The notes: generated by a model from the letters alone, not told the origin. Counted from the first letter of the stretch, positions 45,950 through 58,054 are shown. The stretch is DNA of 64,000 nt from Acanthosepion esculentum (GCA_964036315.1 OZ038517.1:57505156-57569155), one strand, 5' to 3'. Program-made: numbers and translations.

Positions 45950-46770
45950 GCACACTAGAAAATACGTTCTCTCCGGTGGGTTTCAAACATACATTCGAAA
46001 TGTGTATCCATGTTGTTGTTATGGCATCCAGTAATTATTCTAGATTGGTTGGCTGCACATCCAGAATTCGAATGTCCCTTTTCCTTACATTCCAAAAGTG
46101 AACTATGGGATTGTGATTCGGTGACTATGGAGTCCATTTCAACATAGAAAACTCATTGGTGCATTCCATGAATAAATCTGCCACTATTTTTGATACATGA
46201 CACGGTGAATTTCCCTGATAGAAGTGGCTACCAGAGGATGTGTGCAATGTAGTCATAAAGTTAGCCACATAGTCCCAATATCTACGTAGGCTGCGGCATT
46301 TAAACGATCTTTATTGGTACCAAGAATCCCAATATATGCCAAGAAAATATTCCCCATAGCATTACACCACCACCATCTTGAACCATTGATATAAAGCAGG
46401 ACGGATCGATATTTTCATGTTTACGCCGGATCCAGTGTCTACTTTCCAAATGTTGAGGAAGAAATCGAGATTCATCAGACTTGGCAACGTATCTTCTATT
46501 GTCCAATTTTTGTGACCCATAGTGAATTATAGCCTCGGTTTCTGGTACTTAGCCAACACGCTGTAGCCGAACTGCTTCAAGGTTCGAAGTGTTGTGCATT
46601 CATAGATGCTCTTTTCTGTACCTCCGTTGTAAAGTGTTGCCATTTGAGCTGCTGTTGTTTTTCTATCAGTTTTAACTCGCCTGACCATTCCCTTCAAACC
46701 TATTTCATCAATAAAGGATTTCCACCTATAGAATTGCTTCTCACTGAAATTTAGTTTTCTGACCATTTTC
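45950..46770 (-). pseudogene. Tc1-like transposase relic
   Basis: The minus strand starts near 46766 with MVRKLNFSEKQFYRWKSFID, GLKGMVRRVKTDRKTTAAQM and TLRTLKQFGYSVLAKY (HTH and linker). It then reads VAKSDESRFLPQH (first catalytic Asp kept, 46506-46460), DPSCFISMVQDGGGVMLWGI and FSWHILGFLVPI. The second half is shifted. It continues with KWTP and SPNHNPIVHFWNVRKRDIRI then LDVQPTNLE near 46130-46030, where the third catalytic position (normally NPIEHLW) reads NPIVHFW, so Glu is lost. It is inactive. A terminal repeat was not located. Confidence 0.8.
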
Positions 46771-47360
46771 TGTTAACCCAAGATACATTTGCGTATGGAA
46801 ATTCTAGTAGAATAGCAGCATTTTAAATACTCAAACCTGCCCGCGTAGCACTAATGACCATGCCGCATTCAAAGTAAACTTTCTTTCAAAATACAAATAA
46901 AATTCAGCGGGTCGTTGAAATGCCTATACCTATTTGATTGCTGTCACGTTATTGGCTGAAGAAATTGCATAGAAGCTCATTAAGTAGCCAATAAGTGAAT
47001 GTTCAGTATTTGCTTTTTGCTTCGTTATTAAAATATCTGAAGAGTAATGCTTTCAAAAAGCCATCATGACATTTACACAGGAGCCAGTCGTAAGGAGCCA
47101 GAAAATTCCAGATTAAAATACAAACTGGGACAAAATACGAAATTTAATTTTATTTCAGTTATGTTGCTGATGAAAAAGATCTCAACGTTATTGCTGTAAA
47201 TTTCACTCATGTGGGAAAAAAACTTCACTTGACAAACCTGTGATATTGTTTGAAGAATTACGGTTTTGATATATCTAACAGATAGCTGGGAAAGAGGAAA
47301 GAGAGTTATGAGAGTTCTTTTAAACTTAGTAACAACAGAGAGATGTATAGATAGATAGAT

Positions 47361-47397
<37 letters not shown>

Positions 47398-50341
47398 CAA
47401 AAGAAATAGCGGGGAAAGAGGAAAGAGAGTTATGAGAGTTATTTTATGCTTAGTCGTAACAACCATAAAACACCAATATTTTTCTCATAATTAAAAATAA
47501 AATTTGTATTTACGTTGACTTTTGTTTTTTTCAAATACATTTTTCTTTTCATCTTACAAATTTGCTAAACATAAATATTTGTTTATGATTCTCAGGCCGC
47601 CTTCTCTACATTAACAAAATACAATTTCTATTTGCACCATCTGAAATTTCGGTTATTAGTTCAAATGCTTTCTACTAGATTACACAACACTCTTTTAATC
47701 TTTTTTCATTAAATATATTTTATTTTACAATCACTCAATATAGTGGTTGTACTTAAAAAATAATTAATAATCGGTTCCCTGACATTATTAATTAGAGGTC
47801 ACCTAGTTATTGCGATGCTCGACGCTAATTATTTAATCATAACATAAAATTTATTCCAAAATGTTTACAACTTCCGTTAATGGTAAACTTGAAATATTTC
47901 AAAACATCTGTAGAAGTGATTACTTTGTGATCTTCTGACATATTGGAAATTAAAAAACAATAAATGCCCGACAGAGAAATCATTTCTGGATCGAAACATG
48001 ATATATAAAAATCAAAAGAAAAAATGAAAATCTTTAGAAATAAATTAAAGAGACGCATCTATTCGCTCCACTTTCCGATTTTTAAAACCGACACTTAACA
48101 GCATAGTCAAAACAGATTGTCTAAAAAAAGACAAAAATCTACAAGCACTCACTTTACCCTCTCAGCACCTTACCCACACCTGATACTACCTAACATAGAA
48201 GAAAACCGACTTAACTGACAGCCGATAAGAGCAAGAAAGAACCTTTTCAATTCAACTTTCATTGTACACTACTTCTCTCTATTACTTTAGAATCAACTAA
48301 AACCCCGACCTATTTCAAAGTAGGTTTGATTTCAGAGACTTTAGTCATGGAATTCATAGAAAAATATATTTTCTTCCTTACACAAAGTAACATTACCAGA
48401 CCAATTTTAACAAAATTTCTCTTTATTGAAATGTTTCAATTTTAAAACGCAAATAATGTACTTAGATAAATTTGTTATTTGTGATATGCAAATGTAACTT
48501 TTCTTTTGCTATCTAACTGTAATATCCGAAAGTCTTTACTGAACAAGGTCTATTTCTCAAACTCAACCATGCAAAAGCGTTTAGTTAAAACTTGGTAATT
48601 TTCCCACTAAATTTATTGTGTTAAACTGAGAAAAATATTTTGAATGATGATCAGGAGATTCGCGAAGATGAAGACAATGACCTATTTTTTTACGAGAGGT
48701 ATACATGAATGAAGAGTGTCATGGATTTTCTTTTGATTTGTCAAAAGCAAATGAGATGACCGTTATAGAAAAATTGTTAACCTTTTTATCCATCCGAAAA
48801 CACAAAAAAGGAAAAAGAAAAAGAAGCCATACAACGCACATATAGAGAAAAACGCTCTTTTTGCCATCATTTCTACATTAGAGGCAATGAACTTTTGTTT
48901 TTGATGTACCTAAAATGGAATGTGTTTTAACTTTCTTAATTCCCTTTCCTTCATCCGTTGCCATGTGTTACATGCAAGGAAAACGTTGTCCCATTTCTTT
49001 AATTTCTTTCAAGTGCTTGAAGCAGACTACAATTTGTGTCATTGTCTATAAGAAAAGACGCAACACGGCGACCACCTGCCATATTTCTCATCTCATTAGA
49101 TATTGTGAGAGAACAAGGAGAAAGTAGTGGAGGTAGTAGCAATAATTAGAAAGGAACAATTTTGATATTTTGAAATGACTCGGAAAGACTGTTTCACTTT
49201 CAGGCTTATTTCAGATGACGCGAAAAAACAAACAAATAAAATTCAGGGTTTTCGGCATTGAACATTATATTTCAAAGAAATCGTGTTGTCTGTGATGCTC
49301 GAAATGTTAATTTTGACATTCCCTTAGGAAGTTAACAGTTTAACTGTCATTTGGTGCTAAGATCCTAATTTTAAAACTAATTATTTTCCTCTTGAAATAA
49401 CGGTTGAAATATTTTTCTCTATTAATTAAAACTGAACACAAAAAAACGAAAAGAGCATTGTTTTTGAAAGCTTATTGATGAATTCCCACAGAGAAATGCC
49501 AAAAGAATAATTTTCATGACGAATAATAATAATAATAATAATATGTTGCTGATCCCATCAGATTCAGTACTATGAATAAAAAAATGATATAAAGAAAAAC
49601 CCTTAGCATTTGTTATTCTAGTAATCGGTAATGTGTAAATAATTCGTAAACTGTAACATGATTTATGAGAAAATAAGTTTTACAAATCTTCTATAACCTT
49701 ATTTTCTAACCTGATAAATGTGAAATCCCAATTCTATACATCTCTCCCCCCAAAAAAGAAGAAAAAAGCCGTCTAACAATGTCAATACAAGTTTCTTTTA
49801 AGAAACACATTGTTATTCACTTACAGCAATGAAAGGAAAAATATCCCTTATTTTCTGAACTACGTTATACATGTATGTGTTGAATTAATTTTATTTTGAG
49901 TGTTGAATATTTTAATTAAATTAACGGCTTTCGATTTTTGCTTTGTTTTTGAGAGGCGTGAAGCGTCATTAAACGTCATAGTGAAAAAGAGTTACAACCT
50001 TAGAAGTGGGTTTAATCATGACGTTTGTGTTATTTTTATGCATTCTTTTAGGAGTACAGATTCGATTGTTGTCGGGAGGCACATTTGACATTTATTTCAC
50101 TGTTTAAGAAAATAAAAAAGGCAATGTTAACTCAAAAATATGTACCCACTAGAAGTAACGTTTAGTAGTAAGATATAATGTTGAACTAAAAATAATCAAT
50201 TTAAAATCCCGATGTAAACAAGACAAAATCTTCATAACTCAATTCAATGATGGTCAATTTGAGTAGATAAGTTCAATTAGTGCAGGTTTTGAATTTATCT
50301 ACGTAGTTAGCTACTGACAAAAATACAATGAGATCCCAATG
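46771..50341. other. no gene recognised; one GATA/GA microsatellite
   Basis: About 3.6 kb of AT-rich DNA without convincing coding patterns. The segment ATAGCxGGGAAAGAGGAAAGAGAGTTATGAGAGTT appears on both sides of the microsatellite (about 47285 and 47408), a local duplication. An (AAT)n run lies near 49522-49541. Confidence 0.45.
47346..47394. repeat. (GATA)n/(GA)n microsatellite
   Basis: A short GATA run is followed by about 17 GA units, flanked by direct repeats of GGGAAAGAGGAAAGAGAGTT. Confidence 0.95.
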
Positions 50342-50411
50342 AAAATTAGTAGCACGCAAATAATTTCGCTTTATATTTATAAAGCGAAATTATTTGCGTG
50401 CTACTAATTTT
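50342..50411. repeat. perfect 34-bp inverted repeat with a 2-bp loop
   Basis: The arms 50342-50375 and 50378-50411 are exact reverse complements around TT (arm core TTAGTAGCACGCAAATAATT then TCGCTTTATA). The symmetry stops abruptly outside: the next bases are G and A. As DNA it could extrude a cruciform, and as RNA it would form a 34-bp duplex with an impossibly tight loop unless a few pairs open. No ORF and no flanking duplication longer than 2-3 bp is visible. Confidence 0.97.
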
Positions 50412-51294
50412 AAATATTAATATTAATTGAAATAAAATTACAACGAAAAGAAAATATAAAATTCAAATTCTAACCGTAGATTGTTCTAGACTTTCAGTTC
50501 GAAGTATATTTATGACGAATCATAAAAAAATATGGAATTATAAACATGGTACATTTGGTATTGAATTTTGCTTCGAAATTCATCAACATACTTTTTATAT
50601 CGCATATCTCACTTAATAAATCTTTACAACACTGACATAATATTGAACAAAAACATAAATGCAATTGAAGTCGTTCACATTCAAATAAAGCACACCGGTC
50701 GATATAGTAGCTGTGAAGATTGAAGAAAAGTAATAGCCTGGTAATATATTTTCCAGAAGCAGACGGTATTTCCGGAGGGAGATAGTGTTGCATATATTTA
50801 TGAAACCCAGTGAGTTTGGGAGCTATTTTATTGTTTTTGTTTTACAGACATGTGCCGGCAGAGGTATGTTTATTCTATACATGATGCTATGTTCAGCAAA
50901 GCAGGGTTTCTTTCTTGAAAATAATGCGAATGATATTTTTTAGGATCATATAGACTAGCAGGACCCGTGTAAATTACAGAGATTTACTAATAATTATTTT
51001 AATGCTGCATTTTGTGCTTTTCAACTCATGGCCACTTCCAGATAGTTATAAAGAAAAGGGACATAGCCTCTCTTGAAAATGCTGAAATATACTCAACAGA
51101 CTGTTAAACACAAAATCATTATAACTTTGACTAAGATTACTCGCCTCTAATTCCTCTCTGTGCCGTACTGACTTCACCCTCTCCATGTTTCTCGCTGTTT
51201 TTGTTTCCCTTTCAGTATCTGTAATACCAAGCGTGACACACACCATACATAGGTAAAGCGTATTTATATATATATATATATATATATACCCCAA
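50412..51294. other. no gene recognised
   Basis: AT-rich. A TA run at 51264-51288 adjoins the LINE tail. Confidence 0.4.
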
Positions 51295-52652
51295 GCAAGG
51301 CAGTAAGCCACTAAGACACAAAGGATTGAAAGAACTAGAAAAGCAGAAAATTTTGAAGTTCAAAGTTAGCCGGAAATCATGGAGCCGGAAGAGAGTTCCA
51401 CAAGTGAGAAGTGCAAGAAAAATTTTTTTTAGCATAAAACTTACGGTTACATATAGCTAATTCAACTGTAAATTGATGAGACCTTGCTGCCAATTGCGCT
51501 AAAATTCATAAACTCTAGGTACCATAGCGAAGAGCTCATCTGAACAATTACAGTAAATGACAATAAAGCCACTAAGACAAGGGATTACTTGGTGTGAAAG
51601 AATTAGGAACAGAAACCTTAATAATAAGCGAGAAGAGAAAAGAGTAACCAGGATAGTAGATAGTGATTGATATTGCATATAGATTTTTGTTTCTTGGGTC
51701 ACAACAATCTTAACCTGTTCCAGTCTATGGGTATCAAGGCAGTAAAGCCCCTAAGACACAAGAGATTACTGAGTGTGGAAAAATTAGGAACAGAAACATT
51801 AATAATGAGCGAGAAGAGAAAAGAGTAACCAGGAGGACAGTAGATAGCGACTAACATTGCATTTAAACTTTTGCAGATTAAAGTTGTCTGGAAAGCATGG
51901 AGAAGGAAGGGAGATAGTGCGAGAAAAGCAACTGTAAGCATTGGATTTATAGCTACATCTAGCTGCTAGCTCAGCTGTAAATTGATGAGATCTTGACATC
52001 ATTCTGCGCTTAAATCAAAAAGGTCTAGGTACCATGAATTCATCCGAACAATTTACCATGAACGTATTTGCAGAAAAGGCACCCTTATGGCGGTGGGGAA
52101 GTGATTGAAGTCGAGCCGCCAGATCAGAATCAATAATATTGCTGATTCTTCTTTGGATTTTATCAAGGAGTACAAGGGGCAACCGGACCATATGTGGCAG
52201 CAATATTCTAAGCATGGATGGATGTTAGACTTATGTAAGCTAGATTCTGGAGAGAAAAATTTTCTAGCACGAGATAGTGAACCAACTTTCTTAGTAGCCG
52301 ACCAAGCAATGAATTCAATATGGTCTTTCTTCCTACTTCATGTCAGCTGAGAACGTTAGCCCGAGAAGGCGTAACGAATCATTTTCCTGGAGGTTAGCAT
52401 CATCTAGGAAGCAAGTGAAGGGTTTCTAAAATGATTAATGGGGAGAAGCTTAGTTTTGGAGGCGTTAAAATTAACAAGGCATCTTTTGCGCCAATTAACA
52501 ACGGACTTGAGGTCGATTTGGACATCGGTTGCCATTTTGACCTTGTTGGACTGATCAGTCTTACTTATCAAGTTGAGAGCTGATGCCATCATCTCATAAT
52601 AATGAAAATTAAAAACAAAGTAGGACCAAGGATGATCTAGACAAGTGGCCAT
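51295..52652 (-). pseudogene. CR1-like LINE relic with repeated 3' end
   Basis: The minus strand from 52652 reads MMASALNLISKTDQSNKVKM and VQIDLKSVVNWRKRCLVNFN then ASKTKLLPINHFRNPSL, the RT region after the YxDD box. After a gap come LDKIQRRISNIIDSDLAARL, SHQFTAELAARC and SLPSPCFPDNFNLQKFKCNV then SRYLLS. This is the same kind of tail as at 2.4, 6.9 and 26.5 kb. Beyond about 51740 the 3' part recurs: sequence like GGYSFLFSLIINVSVPNFST is seen again at about 51570-51660, NCSDELFAMVPRVYEF at about 51500-51550 repeats NCSDEFMVP of 52020-52060, and another tail lies at 51295-51480. Upstream RT and endonuclease are missing and there are frameshifts. Confidence 0.8.
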
Positions 52653-52974
52653 TCAGGATAACTTTCATTTCAGGATTTGATAGGAAATACTGGATCAATT
52701 AAAAAATGTGTCCGTAGACATCAGATCTCGCACAGTGTTGTGTATAAAATTCTCAATTCGTCTTTGTACTAGACTAAATTAAATATAAGAAATGCCTAAA
52801 TATTTTGAAACTAGAGTTGCATAGGTACTATTCTTTTACATTTTATAAGCTCTACATTATATTGAGCACATTTAACTATATACTTTGTATAAGTTAGATC
52901 TTGTCAACCACAAGTTTACTGGGGGAAAATGTATGACAAAGTGGAAAAACGAAAAAAAATCCTTTAGCCGATTT
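52653..52974. other. no recognisable feature
   Basis: AT-rich spacer between the two retroelement relics. Confidence 0.4.
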
Positions 52975-53480
52975 CATTTAGGTTTTTTTCGTTATGTCTC
53001 CATCACTTTTGTTATTAGATATCCCACACTGTGATAATAGATTTACTAGGAATAGTGAAGGGGGCAAATTTACTATGGATGATCTTGCAATAAAGGCACT
53101 CTTTAAACATTTTCGTCTTAGTGAATTGTTTTCACCTTTGATCAGAGTAACATTTTTTAATGTCAAAATTGTGGTCAGTCTCGTTACGGTGTGCAACTAA
53201 TTCATTTAATGTACTGTTTTGTAAAATGTCCCTTCAAAATAATCTTTTATTTAGATTCCTTGAGGTTTCTCCTATGTATTTTGTGACAATTATTACATGT
53301 AATAGAGTAAATTCCTCCAAGTTTTAGCTAATTATTTTGTCTAATATTGACTATTTTATTGTCTTAGATGTAGTAGTGACAAATTTTATGTTGAGTTTTG
53401 ATAAGTTCTTTTCAATTGTAGTTGTGATAGAGTTGGTAGGACAACTTTAAGAATGAAGTTTATGAACTTAATGCCCTATT
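52975..53480 (-). pseudogene. Penelope-like element relic with GIY-YIG endonuclease
   Basis: On the minus strand NSITTTIEKNLSKLNIKFVT lies at about 53430-53370, the linker after the reverse transcriptase. It is followed by LGGIYSITCNNCHK and, one frame over, KYIGETSRNLNKRLF, then LVAHRNETDHNFDI. GxYxIxCxxCxKxYIGETxRxLxxR with a downstream H...H...F motif is the GIY-YIG nuclease domain found at the C-terminus of Penelope-like retroelements, which cuts target DNA. The catalytic Tyr pair and the Arg are visible. At least two frameshifts and stops make it a relic of the last part of the protein; the RT itself is not present. A downstream open frame on the other strand (52994-53200) is a shadow. 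Confidence 0.75.
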
Positions 53481-54076
53481 TTCAACATCGCCATGCATTC
53501 AAATCTGTATCTACATTTGTACTGTGTCAATATCAATTCCACAACTTCTATTATAATGACAATAGCCTACTATGGCAAGTAAAATGCCAAACACTTTCAG
53601 CTTTTTCAGTAAAAATGAAAGATTTTAACAAGGCAGCACATTACTTTCTATGTTTACATGTCAGAATGAAATAATAAAATAAGAAATAATGTTGGATTAA
53701 AAAAAAGAATGCATTAATTACCATCGAATTTACTTTGCTTACGTTTCGGATAAGAAAACGAAAAGTCAGGCATAATCATTCGAAAAGATCTGAACGAGAT
53801 ATGTATTCTTTAAGAAGATCATTGAAATTTACGAAACTCCCTGGCAGATCGGTTTGAAAGCACACCGGATTACATACCACCATATGATTCTGTGTGCTTT
53901 TCGCTACAAATAGAAACAAAGATTCTAATCCTATATGAAAACACATTTCCCTTATAAAGTCTCTCGAATGCGTAAACCGATAGCTGTAATTAAAAATATT
54001 TTAAAAACAGGGCGTCTATTCAAATATTATGCACTAAAATAATATTTAGAAATATATGTACATGCGCAGACACACA

Positions 54077-54077
54077 T

Positions 54078-54110
<33 letters not shown>

Positions 54111-54119
54111 TTGTGTGTG
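54077..54119. repeat. (TA)n then (GT)n microsatellite
   Basis: About 10 TA units run into about 10 GT units. Confidence 0.95.
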
Positions 54120-54714
54120 CAATAATAGTTACATACATACATGCTTAATACGTGCATAATATTTTTCTAATTTCTGACAATATTAGCATTTAGTTATTTT
54201 TCTCTATTTTCAAAAATCTTTCAGCCCGAAAGTTCATTTATTATTCATAACTAAATTTATGTTAACATTTTTCAATCATTTCCTTCATTTTCAAATTAAC
54301 TTTCAAATTAAATTGATATGCAGTAAATATCTATTTCCTAAAAATGTTTTGTACTTAAAAACGTAAACCAATATTTGTTTTTTTTTTTAGTTATTAAGAT
54401 ATCAACCACATTCGTCAGGCAATGACTGGCTTCTTTAAGTCTGCTTTTTTCTTTGCCATTGTATTTGCCTATTGCTATCAGACTGGTTGATTTTGATAAA
54501 TTTTAGTGTACATTTTTCTTAGCTAAAAGAAAAATCATGTTCAGATTTGAAAGGGTCCGTATTATTGGATGAAAGTTAGTTTAAAATTCAATGTTGGCTA
54601 TTTTCATTTTTAATACGCACTTATTGTACAAGACTTGAATATTTTCTTCGTTATCCAATTAAAGAATGTAGTTAATGATAATATCATTTAAGCATCGGAT
54701 AGATTTAAAAAGAT

Positions 54715-54865
54715 AGATATTAAAAACTAAATATTAAAAAAAGGATATATATTAAAAATTAAATATTAAAAAATATTAAAAATATATATATTAAATATTA
54801 AAATAAAAATATATATTAAAATTAAATATTAAAAAAGGATATATATTAAAAAATATATATTAAAC
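54715..54865. repeat. AT-rich tandem repeat of ATATATTAAA/AAATATTAAA units
   Basis: Irregular tandem copies of TATATATTAAAAATTAAATA-like units; AAAAAGGATATATATTAAAA occurs twice about 100 bp apart. Confidence 0.8.
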
Positions 54866-55605
54866 ATTTCAAAATGCGATTTTCTTTTATTAACTGGTTA
54901 AAAATATATAACACTTACATTTCAAAAAATTTATAGTATGTGACAAAAGATTATGAAAAAAACAAACAATTTGTTCACGTAAAGGTTAGAAATTTTGTTT
55001 ATTTCAATACAGTAATGGCAAAAAAGTTGCTTATATTTTATAAATATATTTCACGGGTATATTTTACAAATATATGTTGTGGGAGCTACAGTGCCGGAGA
55101 GTATGAAAGGACCATGTTCTAGTATATCATTCTAGGGTACCACAACAGAAAAGGAACGACAATAAAGATGAGACGTTAAAGTGACAAGTTTTTTCATCTC
55201 AAGTCGATATACGAAAATGATTTGAGAAATCGTTTCGGGATTCTACCGCAAACATATCTGTATATTATTGGATAATTGTTGTAAGGAAAGTCCATGCGAG
55301 GAAAATATATACGTATATGAACTTTATCTCATAATAGGAGTAGAGTTATTTTTTAAGTAGATATTTTGGCTGTTGCTGTTAACATTGCTCTGCCTGTTTG
55401 GGGTATTTCTCTTCAGTGGGTAGGCGTCTTCGGCGAGTTGCCCGACCAAAATGAGCTAGAGAAAGTCGTGGTAGATGAGCCTTCTTCCGCAGAGTCGATG
55501 ATGGCGGTTTGGTGCTGAAGAGACTTGGAAACAAACTCTTGGTTGGAGATGTATGAATCTTTTCTAATTAGTGAGAAAATATTGTCTGAATTTCTGGGAT
55601 GAGGG

Positions 55606-55860
55606 GTTATTTACATTCGAACTATTGTCCCCATCTTTGTTCTTATCATTCAGCCGTTGTACCCCACGCCGGGCTTCTTCAGGTGTCTATTCAACAATGG
55701 TAGATTGTTCCACTGTTCATTTTTAGGGATATCTTATTTAGCTCAGTTATTACTCGGCCTGTTACCACCGAGTACAAGTCTGTATTATCCAACACAGGGA
55801 TTGAAATCATTACTATAGCACCAAATTCACGAATCAACTCTTTAATGCACTAGGCTATTG
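55606..55860 (-). repeat. tRNA-derived SINE, family A, copy 4
   Basis: The reverse complement runs from a degenerate head GAGTTGATTCGTGAATTTGG through TTCAATCCCTGTGTTGGATA and GTGGAACAATCTACCATTGT to ACACCTGAAGAAGCCCGGCG, GTACAACGGCTGAATGATAA and AAGATGGGGACAATAGTTCG. The tail matches the other three family A copies; the body is the most diverged. Confidence 0.75.
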
Positions 55861-56107
55861 ACTCTTTTTTTTACTAACATCCCAGTTTGCGGAATTATGG
55901 CACGTAAACCTTTGTTTAAAAGGTTTAAATACGCATATCAATCTCCAATTTAAAACTTTTAAAATAGGGTTGATGGATTTTAACAATGCATTCATAGCTA
56001 GATCTATATTTACATATCTCTAACAGTTCATTTATATTAGAATGAATTATCAAATCATTGACAGATTCCTCTCTTTCAGTATGTTCATATTTATCTCAGT
56101 CTGGTAA

Positions 56108-56177
<70 letters not shown>

Positions 56178-56725
56178 ATAGAAATTACCCATCAATCAAT
56201 TAACAGATAAATATATTTTTTTACTCAGGCCTCTTGATCCAATTTTGTGATGTTAAATGTCACGCTGGCTAATTTGTTCCAGGCCAATAGAGCTTTTCTT
56301 TTTAATCAGAAAACCTATTTTTGTCTCGATCTTAAATTAACACTTGACCAGAATAAGTTTCAGTGAAGACAACGGCGTCTTATTTTCAGTTTTGTTTAAT
56401 GCTATTCTTTGCCATTCAACAAACTATATTTTTTTTAGTTTTTTCGATTTACAAGAGAAGCGCCTTCAAATTCATCGGGATTATTTTTGGGACATCATTT
56501 GTCCATTTTGTATCGTTTCCTATTTCTATATCTGCTTAGTTTCTTTATTTCAAAGAAAAAATAGGCTAATATTTTATCTACCGAGAATGAATATCATTAA
56601 GTACAAGAATTTTTGATGGGAATAGGAAAGACTGTAGTGTTAGTTTCTATGGATGGAGGATATATCTACCTTTTATTAGATTTGAACACTAACAAATTAT
56701 TCTCTCTATTTCTCTATCTGGAGTA

Positions 56726-56728
<3 letters not shown>
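55861..56728. other. no gene recognised; CTAT microsatellite
   Basis: AT-rich. A 90-codon open frame at 56344-56616 is Phe/Ile-rich with no recognisable domain. Confidence 0.45.
56107..56176. repeat. (CTAT)n microsatellite
   Basis: About 17 tetranucleotide units. Confidence 0.95.

Positions 56729-56812
<84 letters not shown>
56729..56812. repeat. (TA)n microsatellite
   Basis: About 40 TA units ending exactly at the 5' end of the Tc1 element. Confidence 0.95.
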
Positions 56813-56815
<3 letters not shown>

Positions 56816-58054
56816 GTTGAACAAAATAATTGGAACAGGTGCAAATTCCACTCCTATATTTCAAAAACCTATTATATTAAGAACTTTAACTAAAACTTCG
56901 TAATTGCAAGTTATGTCTATTGTAAATACGTTTATTTATCTAATTTACTGTCTTTGCCTTATTTATTTTTAGAATTTAGTAAAATTTAAGCTAAATGCGT
57001 GACCTCTCCGAGTTCGAAAAAGGGCAAATTGTTGGAGCTCGCATGGCAGGAGCCTCGATTACTAAGGTTGCTGAACTGTTTGGTTTTTCAAGAGCTACCA
57101 TATCAAGAACTATGATGCAATCGAGAAACAGGGCAAAACCTCTAGCAACCGTAGCAATTTGGACCAGACTTACAAACTTACTGACAGTGACTGATGTGCA
57201 TTGAAACGCAATGTGGCAAAAAATCATTGGACAAATGCGGCCACAGTGACTGCTGAGTTGAATAATCATTCTGAACAGTTCAGCTTCTACTAAAACTGTT
57301 CGTCGTGAGCTCCATGAAGCTGCATATCATGGAAGAGCTGCTGTGAGGAAACCTCTTCTCTCCACTCGCAACATTCAAAAGAGGTTGTAGTGGTGCAGAG
57401 ATCACAATGCCTGGTCTGCAGATCAATGGAAGCAAGTCATATTCTCAAACAAGTCCAGTTTTTCTCTTTTCCCGACTTCAGGGCGAGTTTATGTCTGGAG
57501 GCAGCCCAAAGAAGCTTACAACACTGACTGCCTTCTTCCAACAGTGAAGCATGGAGGTGAATCAGTGATAGTTTGGGCCGCCATATCATGGAAATGTCTC
57601 AGTCCAATAGTTGCCCTGCATGGTAGATTACCTGAACATTTTGGGAGATCATGTTCATCCAATGGCTAAGACTTCATTCCCTGATGGTGACTGCATCTTC
57701 CAAGACGATAATGCTCCAACACATACCACTCGAGTGGTTAAGAATTGGTATGAAGAGCATGAAAGTGAGCTAGAACACATGGAGTGGCCCCCCCAATCTC
57801 CAGATATCAATATTATTGAACATTTGTGGTGTATTTTGAAGCAACAAGTTAGGAGCCGCTATCCTCCACCATCGTGTCGTAAAGAGCTGGAGAAGGTGTT
57901 AATGGAAGAATGATTGAAAATTCCTCTGAATGAAGTCAGGAAGCTGTATGATTCCATTCCTAGACGTATGTGAGGCTAAAGGAGGACCAACACCATATTA
58001 AATAAATTTTCTTTCAATTTAACAAGTGCTTCAATTATTTTGTCCAACCCGTGT
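56811..58054 (+). mobile_element. Tc1-like transposon with both terminal repeats, inactive
   Basis: The left end is TA-GGGGTTGAACAAAATAATT then GGAACA. The right end, in reverse complement, is TACACGGGTTGGACAAAATA then ATTGAAGCA, so the termini are about 25-28 bp with a few mismatches. The left end sits at the edge of a TA run and the right end beside a CA/TA run. Tc1-like elements insert at TA dinucleotides. The length of about 1.24 kb is normal for one transposase gene. Confidence 0.9.
56995..57972 (+). pseudogene. Tc1-like transposase, DD36E spacing, broken
   Basis: The start ATG is at 56995. Residues 1-60 form the paired-type HTH DNA-binding region (MRDLSEFEKGQIVGARMAGA, SITKVAELFGFSRATIS). 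The frame is lost after about 57200; later pieces are AKNHWTNAATVTAELNNHSE, KTVRRELHEAAYHGRAA and GRVYVWRQPKEAYNTDCLLP then TVKHGGESVIVWAAIS. The first catalytic site, normally WSDESSF, reads FSNKSSF, so Asp is replaced by Asn. The second (FQDDNAPTHT) and third (SPDINIIEHLW) acidic residues are kept; I count 36 residues between them. A stop interrupts near 57911. It would cut and paste the element if intact; here it is inactive. Confidence 0.9.

Larger units (their letters stand above)
53481..55605. other. no gene recognised; AT-rich repeats
   Basis: The segment holds TA/GT runs at 54077-54119 and tandem ATATATTAAA/AAATATTAAAAA units at 54715-54865. The piece at 55375-55600 is somewhat G+C-richer (TTCGGCGAGTTGCCCGACC, GTAGATGAGCCTTCTTCCGC) but I recognise no product in it. 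Confidence 0.45.
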
